Source of the DNA: Cytophagaceae bacterium
GTDB lineage: Bacteria > Bacteroidota > Bacteroidia > Cytophagales > Spirosomataceae
Assembly: GCA_016722655.1 (NCBI GenBank)
Contig: JADKIR010000005.1
Location: 62,001 to 126,000 of the forward strand
Direction of reading: 5' to 3'
DNA: 64,000 nt
Shown: piece after piece, positions 17,612 through 26,805 of the stretch
Position numbering within the stretch: the first letter of the stretch is position 1
How the letters are laid out: each line of letters starts with the position of its first letter
The notes under the pieces: model-generated
Database searches by the model: none
The model's input: only the letters and a program-made list of their open reading frames with translations
What the model was told of the DNA's origin: nothing
Position numbers and translations under genes: made by a program

Positions 17612-18174
17612 TCAAAAACGCATTTTTCTATTATTTTAGGAAAATGTTCGTATTCAAGCTGATGGACTTTTTCAGCTACTGTATCAGCAGTATCGGTCTC
17701 GTTTACAGTGCATTTGGCCTGAAAAATCACCTTTCCTTCATCGTATTTTTCGTTAACATAATGTATGGTTATACCTGATTCTTTCTCTTTCTGAGTTACT
17801 ACCGCCTCATGTACGTGATGCCCCCACATGCCTTTACCGCCAAATTTTGGTAATAATGCCGGATGAATATTAATTATTTTTTCAGGAAAAGATTCAATCA
17901 AATTTTTAGGAATTAACCATAAAAAACCTGCTAAAATAACCCAATCAATACCTTGATTTTTAAGAAGTTCTACAATTTTATCAGATTTTGAAAATGTGTT
18001 TCGGTTGAAAATTACCACCGGAATGTTCATTCGGTTGGCTCTTTCAATCACTCCTGCTTGTGGATTATTTGTCAGAATTAATGAAATTTCAATTTCCTTA
18101 TTCTCAATGAAATAATTAAATATGTTTTCTGCATTTGAACCTGAACCGGAAGCAAATATTGCTAGTTTTTTCAT
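17608..18174 (-). CDS. purN: Phosphoribosylglycinamide formyltransferase
   Basis: A 188-residue GART enzyme that formylates GAR in purine synthesis using 10-formyl-tetrahydrofolate. Visible: N-terminal phosphate-binding FASGSGSNAENIF (7-19), the folate/catalytic stretch INIHPALLPKFGGKGMWG (catalytic Asn and His in NIHPALLP), the HEAVV segment, and the later Asp in YVNEKYDEGKVIFQ. Length matches the family. Single gene, convergent with doxX. Confidence 0.96.
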   Translation of the reverse strand: MKKLAIFASGSGSNAENIFNYFIENKEIEISLILTNNPQAGVIERANRMNIPVVIFNRNTFSKSDKIVELLKNQGIDWVILAGFLWLIPKNLIESFPEKIINIHPALLPKFGGKGMWGHHVHEAVVTQKEKESGITIHYVNEKYDEGKVIFQAKCTVNETDTADTVAEKVHQLEYEHFPKIIEKCVFD

Positions 18175-18230
18175 TAAATTTTAAAATGTATAAGTTTTTT
18201 AGATTTCTGTAAATCCAGGTTATTTAGTTT

Positions 18231-19013
18231 TTAGAATAAAGCAATGCTTCCCATCCCTATGAGCATTATGATTTTGCACCAGCGACTTAAAAAAGCAAAA
18301 TGTTTTTTCCTGTCTGCGTTTACCAGTTTATAAATCAGGTATATAATGAATAACCCGATAATAGAAAAAACAGTAAATATTTTGAGATTTCCTATTTCAA
18401 ATGTCAATAATATCACAAATACAACAAACACAAAAAGTAAAAAATAGATCAGGTATTTGGTCTTCCTTATGCCATAGACAATTGGTAATGTCTTGGCTCC
18501 ATGTGTTTTATCCCCTCTGATGTCTTCAATATCCTTGATGATTTCCCTGATAAGATTAATAAAAAACGCAAACAGGGCATAGATATAAACCAGTTTGTTT
18601 TCAGGTTCAAAATATACTGCGATTTGTGCAATCGAAAGAGAGGTTAGAAGTGCTACAATGAGGTTTCCAATAAATGTTTTTTTCTTTAAAATCGATGCAT
18701 AGAGCCATAATGTTGTAATCGAAAAAACATTGATAGCCAGGGTTTTCCATCCCAGAAAAAATGCCAATATCAAAGCTACACCACTAAGAATTTGATGAAA
18801 AAGTAAGGCCGTTCTCCTTTTAATGGTATTGCCTACAATCACTTCATCAGGTTTATTGATTCGATCAATTTTTACATCAAAATAGTCATTAATAATATAT
18901 CCACTGCCAGCCACCAAAAGTGTAGAAACCACCATTATTAGAAACAAATAGTCTTTGTAGAAAGGTATTTCCTGATTTTTAATTAAAAAAATTCTTACCA
19001 ATAGTTGCGTCAC
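18231..19013 (-). CDS. UbiA-family prenyltransferase (geranylgeranylglycerol-phosphate geranylgeranyltransferase-like)
   Basis: A polytopic membrane prenyltransferase with about eight to nine helices. The first Asp-rich motif is NDYFDVKIDRINKPDE (about 42-57), the second is DIEDIRGDKTHGAKTLP, both expected to bind Mg-prenyl diphosphate. With the GTG at 19013 it has 260 residues but lacks the first transmembrane start: the same frame upstream reads KNFARLIRYPNLLIIA, which matches the conserved family N-terminus, up to an in-frame stop, with no ATG/GTG/TTG before it. The true start may be a non-standard ATC at 19064-19062, or a base may be missing (see findings). It resembles enzymes adding a second prenyl chain in archaeal-type ether lipid synthesis; a quinone role is the alternative. 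Confidence 0.85.
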   Translation of the reverse strand: MTQLLVRIFLIKNQEIPFYKDYLFLIMVVSTLLVAGSGYIINDYFDVKIDRINKPDEVIVGNTIKRRTALLFHQILSGVALILAFFLGWKTLAINVFSITTLWLYASILKKKTFIGNLIVALLTSLSIAQIAVYFEPENKLVYIYALFAFFINLIREIIKDIEDIRGDKTHGAKTLPIVYGIRKTKYLIYFLLFVFVVFVILLTFEIGNLKIFTVFSIIGLFIIYLIYKLVNADRKKHFAFLSRWCKIIMLIGMGSIALF

Positions 19014-19265
19014 AGCAATTATCAGAAGGTTGGGATATCTTATGAGGCGGGCGAAGTTCTTGATATTAGGGTAAATGTTTTTCCAAATTTATTAATAAAA
19101 CCCTGAAATCAGAAACTGAGTTCTGTTTTTCAGAACCAAAGTGCTAAAATTTAATTTAAATTTACATTAATCATAAATTGATCGGAATAGAGGTTTTGCT
19201 GGAATCATTTTATATTAAAATTATGTTATATACTCAGATTTATATTGTCACCTCAAAAATAATTA

Positions 19266-20396
19266 ATGAAAATAGGAATAGTTTGCTATCCAACCTTTGG
19301 TGGTAGCGGAGTAGTAGCCACCGAGCTTGGAAAAGCTCTGGCTCAAAGAGGAAATGAAGTACACTTTATTACATATTCGCAGCCCATCAGACTTGATTTT
19401 TTTAATGAAAATATTTTTTATCACGAAGTAAATATTTCCAACTATCCACTTTTCGAATATCCTCCTTATGAGTCAGCTTTGGCCGGCAAAATGGTGGATG
19501 TAGTAAAATATGCCAAATTAGATATACTTCATGTGCATTATGCCATACCCCACGCTACTTCTGCGTTTTTAGCAAAACAAATTTTAAAGCTTGAGGGAAT
19601 AAATATACCGGTGATAACCACTTTACATGGAACCGATATCTCGATTGTGGGCCGTGATCCGGCTTTGAGTCCAATAGTAACTTTTGGAATCAATAATTCT
19701 GATGGCGTTACTGCTGTTTCTGAAGATTTGAAAAAGGATACTTTTAAGTCTTTCAAAATCACAAATGAAATAGAGGTTATCTACAATTTTGTGGATTTAA
19801 CCAGGTTTTATAAGCAGAAAAAGGATCATTTCAAGAGTTTGATTTGCCCTAATAATGAAAAATTGCTTGTACACGCCTCCAACTTCAGAAAAGTAAAACG
19901 TGTGGAGGATATTATCAGAGCATTTGCAAAAATCAGACTGGAAGTGCCGAGTAAACTTTTGATGGTGGGCGACGGTGAAGAAAGACAGAAGATGGAGGAA
20001 CTTTGCCGAAAACTCGATTTATGTGAGGATGTAAGGTTTATTGGTAAATTGGATGCTATAGAGGAAGTATTGTCGGTTGCAGATTTGTTTTTGATGCCTT
20101 CCGAAAAAGAAAGTTTTGGTTTGGCAGCCCTTGAAGCCATGGCCTGTGAAGTACCTGTGATATCCTCAAACATTGGAGGTCTTGCTGAATTAAATATCCA
20201 CGGGGAAACCGGTTTCCTGAGTAATGTAGGCGATATTGATGATATGGTAAAAAATGCTATTTTTGTATTGAAAGATGAAAACTTACCAATATTTAAGAAA
20301 AATGCACTTCAGAGAGCCAAGCTATTTGACCTGAATCTGATTGTGCCTAAATATGAGAGTTTTTACAAAACAATAATGAAAAAAATGGCTAAATGA
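19266..20396 (+). CDS. bshA: N-acetyl-alpha-D-glucosaminyl L-malate synthase (bacillithiol synthesis)
   Basis: A 376-residue GT4 glycosyltransferase that joins GlcNAc from UDP-GlcNAc to L-malate, the first step of bacillithiol synthesis. The family start IGIVCYPTFGGSGVVATELG, the HVHYAIPHATSAFLAKQI segment (about 93-110), TLHGTDISIVGRDPAL, and the C-terminal EKESFGLAALEAMACEVPVI donor-binding motif are all present. It overlaps the ABC exporter gene by 4 bases (ATGA). Presence of BshA implies a bacillithiol-type thiol pool, fitting the thiol-redox genes nearby. Confidence 0.96.
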   Translation: MKIGIVCYPTFGGSGVVATELGKALAQRGNEVHFITYSQPIRLDFFNENIFYHEVNISNYPLFEYPPYESALAGKMVDVVKYAKLDILHVHYAIPHATSAFLAKQILKLEGINIPVITTLHGTDISIVGRDPALSPIVTFGINNSDGVTAVSEDLKKDTFKSFKITNEIEVIYNFVDLTRFYKQKKDHFKSLICPNNEKLLVHASNFRKVKRVEDIIRAFAKIRLEVPSKLLMVGDGEERQKMEELCRKLDLCEDVRFIGKLDAIEEVLSVADLFLMPSEKESFGLAALEAMACEVPVISSNIGGLAELNIHGETGFLSNVGDIDDMVKNAIFVLKDENLPIFKKNALQRAKLFDLNLIVPKYESFYKTIMKKMAK

Positions 20397-22177
20397 GAGA
20401 GCTTTCCTATCTCAATAAGTATTTCATAAAATATAAATATCTACTTTTTTTAGGGGTAAGTTTTACGCTGATTTCCAATCTTTTTGCCATTATTCCTGCT
20501 CAGGTGGTGCGGCATGCATTGGAGATGGTCAAGAATAACATTGACCAGTACCGTTTGTTTTCAGGCTCTGTGTTGCAGAAATCAATTTATGAAATTATTA
20601 CTCTAAGTATTGCCGTATTTGGTGCCATAATTTTGCTCATGGCTATATTAAAAGGAGTGTTTCTGTTTGCTGTTCGTCAGACCATCATTGTTATGTCAAG
20701 GTATATTGAGTATGATCTCAAAAACGAGATTTATTCTCATTATCAGACTCTTCCTTTAGCTTTTTATAAAAAAAATTCCACCGGCGACCTGATGGCTCGA
20801 ATCTCGGAAGATGTTGGAAAAGTAAGAATGTATTTGGGGCCATCGCTTATGTACCTGATCAATATGGTAATTCTGGTCTTTCTGGTAATCTCCTATATGT
20901 TTTCTGTAAATGTGCGGCTCACCTGGTATGTTTTGATTCCAATGCCCGTGCTTTCTATCAGTATTTTCTTTGTTAGTAGTGTCATAAATAAGAAATCGGA
21001 ACTTATTCAGAAATCATTATCTAATTTGTCAACTTTTGTGCAGGAGTCTTTTTCAGGAATAAGGGTTATCAAGTCTTTTGCAAAAGAGGACGTATTCTTC
21101 CGTTCATTTGAAAAAGAAAGTAAAAACTATCAACACCAAACTATGGGCTTGACCAGAGTAGATTCTTTGTTTTCGCCTTCAATCATGTTTTTGATAGGGT
21201 TTAGCACTGTAATCTGTATCTACATTGGCGGTCAGGAAATTATTGCCGGTCGTTTGTCTGCCGGTAATATCGCCGAATTTATCATGTATGTTTTTATGCT
21301 AACATGGCCTTTAACGGCTTTGGGCTGGACATCGGGTCAAATTCAAAGGGCAGAAGCATCGCAGAAAAGAATCAATGAATTTTTGAAAACTAAAAATACG
21401 ATTCTTTCGGATAAAAATATTAAAAATGACCTTCAAGGTAATATCAGGTTTGAACAGGTTAGTTTTTTGTATCCTGATACCGGTATTCAGGCCCTGAAAA
21501 ATATCAGTTTTGAAATTGAAAAAGGGAATTCTCTGGCCATAATTGGCACTACCGGCTCAGGTAAAAGTACTTTGGCTTCGCTGATGTTAAGAATGTATGA
21601 CGTTAGCTCAGGTAAAATACTAATTGATGATATTCCGGTTCAGGACTATGAAGTAGCACATTATCGACAACAAATGGGCTATGTACCTCAGGAGGTTTTT
21701 CTTTTCTCCGATACTATAAAGGGGAATATTAAGTTTGGGAAAAATTCCGCCTCACATGAAGATGTACTTCAAGCGGCCCGTGATGCCGAGATTTTTGACA
21801 ATATTATGGGTTTTGATAAAGGATTTGAAACCATAGTAGGAGAGAGGGGAATTACGCTTTCCGGAGGTCAAAAACAAAGGACTTCTATCGCGAGAGCTTT
21901 GATCAAGGATCCAAAGATTTTGATTTTGGACGATTGTCTGTCTGCTGTTGATACACATACCGAAAATCATATTTTAGAAAACCTGAAAAGATTAATGAAA
22001 GGTAAAACCACCATCATTATTTCTCACAGGGTTTCGAATGCCCGTTTAGCCGACCAAATCATTGTTCTGGATCAGGGAGAAATAATTGAAAAAGGAAGCC
22101 ATGATCAGTTGCTGGAATATGGAGGTGCCTATAAAGAGCTGTATGACAGACAGATATTAAAAGAAGAAGTCTATTGA
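20393..22177 (+). CDS. ABC transporter, fused permease/ATPase (MsbA/MdlB-like exporter)
   Basis: A 594-residue type IV (B-family) ABC half-transporter: six membrane helices within about 1-320 and an ATP-binding domain in about 340-594. Walker A is GTTGSGKST (about 384-392), the signature is LSGGQKQRTSIARAL (about 489-503), Walker B is ILILDDCLSAVD, and the H-loop is IISHR. Expected to act as a homodimer exporting lipid or drug-like substrates across the inner membrane. ATGA overlap with bshA and a TGATG-type overlap with the HAD gene indicate one transcript. The substrate is unknown. Confidence 0.95.
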   Translation: MRELSYLNKYFIKYKYLLFLGVSFTLISNLFAIIPAQVVRHALEMVKNNIDQYRLFSGSVLQKSIYEIITLSIAVFGAIILLMAILKGVFLFAVRQTIIVMSRYIEYDLKNEIYSHYQTLPLAFYKKNSTGDLMARISEDVGKVRMYLGPSLMYLINMVILVFLVISYMFSVNVRLTWYVLIPMPVLSISIFFVSSVINKKSELIQKSLSNLSTFVQESFSGIRVIKSFAKEDVFFRSFEKESKNYQHQTMGLTRVDSLFSPSIMFLIGFSTVICIYIGGQEIIAGRLSAGNIAEFIMYVFMLTWPLTALGWTSGQIQRAEASQKRINEFLKTKNTILSDKNIKNDLQGNIRFEQVSFLYPDTGIQALKNISFEIEKGNSLAIIGTTGSGKSTLASLMLRMYDVSSGKILIDDIPVQDYEVAHYRQQMGYVPQEVFLFSDTIKGNIKFGKNSASHEDVLQAARDAEIFDNIMGFDKGFETIVGERGITLSGGQKQRTSIARALIKDPKILILDDCLSAVDTHTENHILENLKRLMKGKTTIIISHRVSNARLADQIIVLDQGEIIEKGSHDQLLEYGGAYKELYDRQILKEEVY

Positions 22178-22842
22178 TGAAAGAAGTTTTAGATAAAATT
22201 GAGGCGGTCATTTTTGACATGGATGGACTTTTGGTGGATTCAGAACCACTATGGCACATCGCCGAAAAAGAAGTATTTGCGGAAGTTGGTCTTATCTTAA
22301 CTACTGAAGATTGCCTAAAGACTACCGGTGTGCCTACCAGCGGAGTGTTTGATTATTGGTATAAAAAACGCCCCTGGCTGGGTAAAACCAAGGAAGAGCT
22401 TGAAGAACTGTTATTTGAGAAAATCAAAGTATTGATAAAAGAAAGAGCCGAACCTATGCCCGGTGTCAATGAAATCATAGATTTTTTTATTTCCAAAGGT
22501 TTAAAAATAGGTGTAGCCTCAGCTTCCCCTATGTTTTTGATTGAAATAGTCCTTGAAAAATTACAACTTAATTCCAAATTTGATTTTTATCATTCTGCTC
22601 TTCTGGAAAAACGAAACAAACCTAATCCTGATGTTTACTGGACAGTTGCAAATAAGCTTGGTAAGCCAATTGAAAAGTGCCTTATCCTCGAAGATTCTAT
22701 CAATGGCGTAAAAGGAGCTGTCGCTTCTGGTGCTATAACCATTGCGGTGCCTGAAGCACATTTTTTTGAACGGGAGGAATATTCCATCGCTTTTCACAAA
22801 GTTTCCGGATTACCATCGCTTCTGGAATGGATAAATACATAA
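22177..22842 (+). CDS. HAD-IA phosphatase (hexitol/2-deoxyglucose-6-phosphatase-like)
   Basis: A 221-residue HAD-superfamily hydrolase with a helical cap. The nucleophile and acid are Asp14 and Asp16 in VIFDMDGLLVDSEPLW; motif II is VASASP, motif III Lys lies in KRNKPNPDVYW, and motif IV is LILEDSINGVKGAVASG. It resembles the YniC/HxpB sugar-phosphate phosphatases. The ATG at 22177 overlaps the ABC gene stop (TGATG); an in-frame TTG one codon earlier is less likely. Confidence 0.92.
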   Translation: MKEVLDKIEAVIFDMDGLLVDSEPLWHIAEKEVFAEVGLILTTEDCLKTTGVPTSGVFDYWYKKRPWLGKTKEELEELLFEKIKVLIKERAEPMPGVNEIIDFFISKGLKIGVASASPMFLIEIVLEKLQLNSKFDFYHSALLEKRNKPNPDVYWTVANKLGKPIEKCLILEDSINGVKGAVASGAITIAVPEAHFFEREEYSIAFHKVSGLPSLLEWINT

Positions 22843-23014
22843 AATTCTGATAATACTCATACACTACACTTACCAAACGTCATTTCATTACGTGTATTTT
22901 TTACACAAATTCGCACCATGAAGCACCCAAGGCGGATTTTGGTCCACAAAACCTGATAATAGTATCAAAAAGTGTGTCATTCGTGCAAAAAAGGGTGTGT
23001 TATTATTAAATCTT

Positions 23015-24289
23015 ATGAAAAATTACGTGTCAGCAGAAGAAGCCGTCAAACTTATTAAGTCGGGAGATAGTGTATTTGTACATACAGCTGGAGCCACTCC
23101 TACGGTGTTGACCAAAGCCATGGCTCAAAGACATGAGGAACTCAAAAATGTCAAAGTTTACCATTTGCATACAGAGGGTGAAGCCGCCTATGCATCTGAA
23201 GAAATGAGCAAGAGTTTTCATGTCAATTCATTTTTCCTGGGTGCTAACCTCAGAAAACCTACAAATGAGGGATACGCCGATTTTATACCTGCGTTTTTGA
23301 GCGAAGTTCCCATCTTGATGAGAAGAGGTATCATCCCTATTGATGTGGCTCTGATTCAGGTTTCGCCTCCTGACAAACATGGTTTTTGCTCTTTGGGAAT
23401 CTCTATTGATGCTACCAAAGCTGCCACAGATGTTGCAAAAACAGTAATAGCACAAGTAAACCCTAAAATGCCCAGGACGCATGGGGATGGTCTATTGCAC
23501 ATCAGCAAATTTGCAGCAATGGTTTATCACGATGCAGAATTGCCATTAATGCCGCCGCATCCATTGACCCCTGAAGAAACTAAAATAGGGGAGCACATTG
23601 CCGGAATGATTTGTGACCGTGCTACTTTGCAATTGGGTATCGGTGCCATTCCTGATGCCGTTTTGTCTCTGTTGGGAAATCATAAAGACCTGGGAATCCA
23701 TACAGAAATGTTTTCTGATGGTATCATTCCTTTGGTTGAGGGTGGTGTAATTACTAATAAGTATAAAACCCGCCACAAAGACGTGATTGTTTCAGGATTT
23801 ATGCTGGGTTCAAGGAAATTGTATGATTTTGTGGATGATAACCCCGGAATCAGGATGCTGGACATTGAATACGTGAACGACACGACAGTAATCAGAAGAT
23901 TGCCAAATATGGTCAGTATAAACAGTGCGATTGAAGTTGATATAACCGGACAGGTTTGTGCCGACTCTATCGGAACCAGGATGTTCTCAGGTATTGGTGG
24001 TCAAATGGACTTTATCAGAGGAGCTTCATTATCTCCTGGTGGTAAGCCAATAATTGCCTTAACTTCGACAACCAATAAAGGAGAATCAAAAATAGCCTCA
24101 ATGTTGAAACCAGGTGCTGGTGTAGTAACAACCCGGGCACACGTTCATTACATTGTAACTGAATACGGTGTTGCCGATTTATATGGTAAAAACCTGAGAG
24201 AAAGGGCAAAAGCCATGATTGCAATTGCTCATCCTGATCACAGAGAGCATTTGGAAAAAGAAGCATTTGACAGATTTAAGATTTTTTGA
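23015..24289 (+). CDS. Acetyl-CoA hydrolase/transferase family protein
   Basis: A 424-residue family I CoA-transferase or hydrolase, similar to 4-hydroxybutyrate/acetate CoA-transferases. N-terminal half (about 1-190) holds VSPPDKHGFCSLGISID; C-terminal half holds LQLGIGAIPDAVLSLL, the SDGIIPLVEGGVITNK segment, and ITGQVCADSIGTRMFSGIGG, with the closing ARAH/VHYIVTEYGVADLYGK. These enzymes move CoA between acyl groups through a glutamyl-CoA intermediate. The ATG at 23015 is preferred over GTG 22997. The 172-base upstream gap holds no other gene. The substrate pair is not resolved. Confidence 0.93.
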   Translation: MKNYVSAEEAVKLIKSGDSVFVHTAGATPTVLTKAMAQRHEELKNVKVYHLHTEGEAAYASEEMSKSFHVNSFFLGANLRKPTNEGYADFIPAFLSEVPILMRRGIIPIDVALIQVSPPDKHGFCSLGISIDATKAATDVAKTVIAQVNPKMPRTHGDGLLHISKFAAMVYHDAELPLMPPHPLTPEETKIGEHIAGMICDRATLQLGIGAIPDAVLSLLGNHKDLGIHTEMFSDGIIPLVEGGVITNKYKTRHKDVIVSGFMLGSRKLYDFVDDNPGIRMLDIEYVNDTTVIRRLPNMVSINSAIEVDITGQVCADSIGTRMFSGIGGQMDFIRGASLSPGGKPIIALTSTTNKGESKIASMLKPGAGVVTTRAHVHYIVTEYGVADLYGKNLRERAKAMIAIAHPDHREHLEKEAFDRFKIF

Positions 24290-24356
24290 TAAAATCAGTA
24301 AAGCCTGAGAGATATTTAGGGGAAAAATAAATTAAGTTTGGGGAAAATTTCAACCA

Positions 24357-24923
24357 ATGGAGTATTTTGCCGAACAAGATTTTGATAAGAATTCATTTTT
24401 AAAAGAGAAAATAATTAAAGCCGAATATGAGGCTTGTACTTTTAAAAATTGTGATTTTTCCCGCAAACATCTCTCAGGTTTTATTTTTAGTGACTGCCGG
24501 TTTATTGATTGCAATTTGTCACTCGTTTCTTTTAAATCCGCTGCCCTGAAAGAAGTAGAATTTATTGATTGCAAAATTTCGGGTGTTGATTTTTCTCTGG
24601 TAAATCCATTTTTATTAGAGGTGAAATTCATTGGTTCTATTGTCGAGAACTGTATATTTCAGGATTTAAATCTGAAAAAAACAAATTTTCTAAATTGTTC
24701 CATGAAAGGAGCTGATTTTTCCAACACAAAACTTCAGGAATCAAAATTTCTTGATTGTGATTTATTAGATGCTACTTTTGACAATTCTGATTTACAAAAA
24801 GCCGACTTCAGAACAAGTAAAAATTTCAGAATAAATCCATCAAAAAATCAGCTTTCGGGTGCGAAGTTTTCACGACATAATATCGATGGCTTGCTACTTG
24901 ATTTTAAAATAAATATCGAATAG
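24357..24923 (+). CDS. Pentapeptide-repeat protein
   Basis: A 188-residue protein made mostly of A(D/N)LxF-type pentapeptide repeats, for example CTFKNCDFSRKHLSGFIF and GADFSNTKLQESKFLDCDL, forming a predicted right-handed quadrilateral beta-helix. The size and Cys-rich repeats (FxxC DF) resemble Qnr/McbG-type DNA-mimic proteins, but no loop or key residue allows that assignment and the role is unknown. No signal peptide, so cytoplasmic. Monocistronic. Confidence 0.88.
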   Translation: MEYFAEQDFDKNSFLKEKIIKAEYEACTFKNCDFSRKHLSGFIFSDCRFIDCNLSLVSFKSAALKEVEFIDCKISGVDFSLVNPFLLEVKFIGSIVENCIFQDLNLKKTNFLNCSMKGADFSNTKLQESKFLDCDLLDATFDNSDLQKADFRTSKNFRINPSKNQLSGAKFSRHNIDGLLLDFKINIE

Positions 24924-25015
24924 GATTATTTAGGCAACATTTTTTAGGTCTGGTGCGTATTGGTTAATAAAGTTTTCATACTGTTTTTATTAACGCATTT
25001 TACCAATATTTGATA

Positions 25016-26716
25016 ATGTCCAAAATTAAAGCCTTGTTAACCTCTTTATTACTAGCCGAATTATTTTTTTCCTGCAAAAAAAGCACTGATATAGTTCCGG
25101 ATGACTCTTCAGATACCCAGGATGAAGTCAATGCCCTCGAAAACATGGAGCTTGCTTCAGATTACACATGGAACACCACTGACGAGAAAGTTATCACTCT
25201 TAATGGCACAACTGGAACAGTGAATGGTACAGGTGCTACTATCTCAAATGGAATATTAAATATTTCATCGGCAGGTACTTATAAGATTTCAGGTACTTTG
25301 ACAAACGGACAAATCGTTGTGAGCACCGATGACAAAAATTTGGTGAGGGTTATTTTTAATGGTGTAAATATAACTTCCTCAAAAAGTTCTCCTTTATTTC
25401 TTGATAATGCCGAAAAAGTGATTGTCGTACTTGCGGAAGGTTCCAACAACGTCCTGACGGATGCTTCGACTTATACTGATGTTTCGGAAGGACAGAATGC
25501 AGCATTTTTTAGCCAAACCTACACGGCCATAATGGGAGCAGGGAATCTTACAGTTAATGGAAAATTTGCTGATGGAATAGCCAGCAAAGATGGATTGGTA
25601 ATAAAAAATGGGAATATCACAGTAAATTCGGTTGATGATGGAATCAGAGGTAAAGATTTTTTGGTAATCAGAGGTGGTACTTTTAATGTGAATTCCGGTG
25701 GTGATGGCCTGAAGTCAGACAACGAAACTGATGCCGATTTTGGTTATATAGGAATTGAAGACGGTACATTTAAAATCACCTCAGGAGGTGATGGAATAAG
25801 TGCTCAAACAAATGTTAACATTACCGGAGGAGATTTTAATATTACGAGCGGTGGTGGAAGTAGCAAAACTGTGGCAGAAACCCTATCAGCAAAAGGTATA
25901 AAAGGGTTAACTTCAGTAGCCTTAAACGGTAATTTTACCATTAATTCTGCTGATGATGGTATTCACTCCAATACTAAAGTTTCGGTTTTTGATGGCATAT
26001 ATGAAGTTTCATCTGCTGATAATGGCATTCATGCCGACAATGAGGTTGTGATAAAAATAGGAACTATTAATATCACTAAAGCATATGAAGGAATCGAAGC
26101 AAAATTTATTACCATTGATGATGGCAATTTAAGTATAGTTTCAAGCAACGACTGTCTCAATGCCACCGCCGGAAACAGAACTGAACAAAATGATGGAGCA
26201 ATATTAACCATAAATGGAGGATACATTGCCCTTAACGGTTCGGCTGGTGATCCTTTGGATAGCAATGGCAGCATGGTACAATCAGGGGGCACTGTGATAG
26301 CACACGGTCCGAATTCCAGCCCTGAAGTACCGATTGATTATAATGGTACTTTTAATATCTCAGGTGGAATTTTGCTGGCTTCTGCTCCCGGAACCCAAAT
26401 GTTTCAGGCACCGAGTACTTCGTCAAAACAAAATTCTTTGAAATTGACGTTTAAATCTCAAAATGCTGCCGAAACCCTGTTTCATGTCAAAGATGATAAA
26501 GGAAACACTCTCATAACATTTAAGCCCGTCAGAAAATACATCGGAATTGTGTTTTCATCAGCTGAACTTGTAAAAGGAACCACTTATACCATCAGTACCG
26601 GAGGAACTTCAACAGGAACATTGAATGGAGGCCTTTATTCGGGCGGTGTTTATAGTGGTGGAACCGAAAAGGGTACTTTTACGATTACTTCAGCGGTAAC
26701 CAGCGTTAGTATTTGA
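25016..26716 (+). CDS. Carbohydrate-binding beta-helix lipoprotein (DUF4353/Cthe_2159-like)
   Basis: A 566-residue protein with a lipoprotein signal (LFFSCKKS, Cys about 20) and a long parallel beta-helix built from repeats that end in (D/G)DGI: examples are SVDDGIRGKD, SGGDGLKSDN, SGGDGISAQT, SADDGIHSNT and SADNGIHADN. This is the pattern of the Cthe_2159-like family, of which the characterised member binds pectic polysaccharides. The C-terminus is Gly-rich (LNGGLYSGGVYSGG). Surface-exposed polysaccharide binding is inferred. ATG 25016 chosen over the TTG two codons earlier. Ends at a terminator shared with leuS. Confidence 0.87.
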   Translation: MSKIKALLTSLLLAELFFSCKKSTDIVPDDSSDTQDEVNALENMELASDYTWNTTDEKVITLNGTTGTVNGTGATISNGILNISSAGTYKISGTLTNGQIVVSTDDKNLVRVIFNGVNITSSKSSPLFLDNAEKVIVVLAEGSNNVLTDASTYTDVSEGQNAAFFSQTYTAIMGAGNLTVNGKFADGIASKDGLVIKNGNITVNSVDDGIRGKDFLVIRGGTFNVNSGGDGLKSDNETDADFGYIGIEDGTFKITSGGDGISAQTNVNITGGDFNITSGGGSSKTVAETLSAKGIKGLTSVALNGNFTINSADDGIHSNTKVSVFDGIYEVSSADNGIHADNEVVIKIGTINITKAYEGIEAKFITIDDGNLSIVSSNDCLNATAGNRTEQNDGAILTINGGYIALNGSAGDPLDSNGSMVQSGGTVIAHGPNSSPEVPIDYNGTFNISGGILLASAPGTQMFQAPSTSSKQNSLKLTFKSQNAAETLFHVKDDKGNTLITFKPVRKYIGIVFSSAELVKGTTYTISTGGTSTGTLNGGLYSGGVYSGGTEKGTFTITSAVTSVSI

Positions 26717-26746
26717 TTTTTAGAATGTTAATTTTAATAATACAAT

Positions 26747-26777
26747 AAAAGCCTGAGAGTTTCTCCCAGGCTTTTTT
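26747..26777. terminator. Bidirectional terminator between the beta-helix lipoprotein and leuS
   Basis: A 9-bp perfect stem (AAAAGCCTG with CAGGCTTTT) around an 11-base loop, with A-rich and T-rich flanks, lies between two convergent genes, so it can serve both. Confidence 0.85.
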
Positions 26778-26805
26778 ACGATTTTTACAAAAAAATAAGA
26801 TTTTA

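Noticed and set aside
22843..23014. Possible regulatory element before the acyl-CoA hydrolase gene
   Set aside because: Several short repeated words (acgt, gtgt) are present but no convincing palindrome or promoter consensus could be defined.
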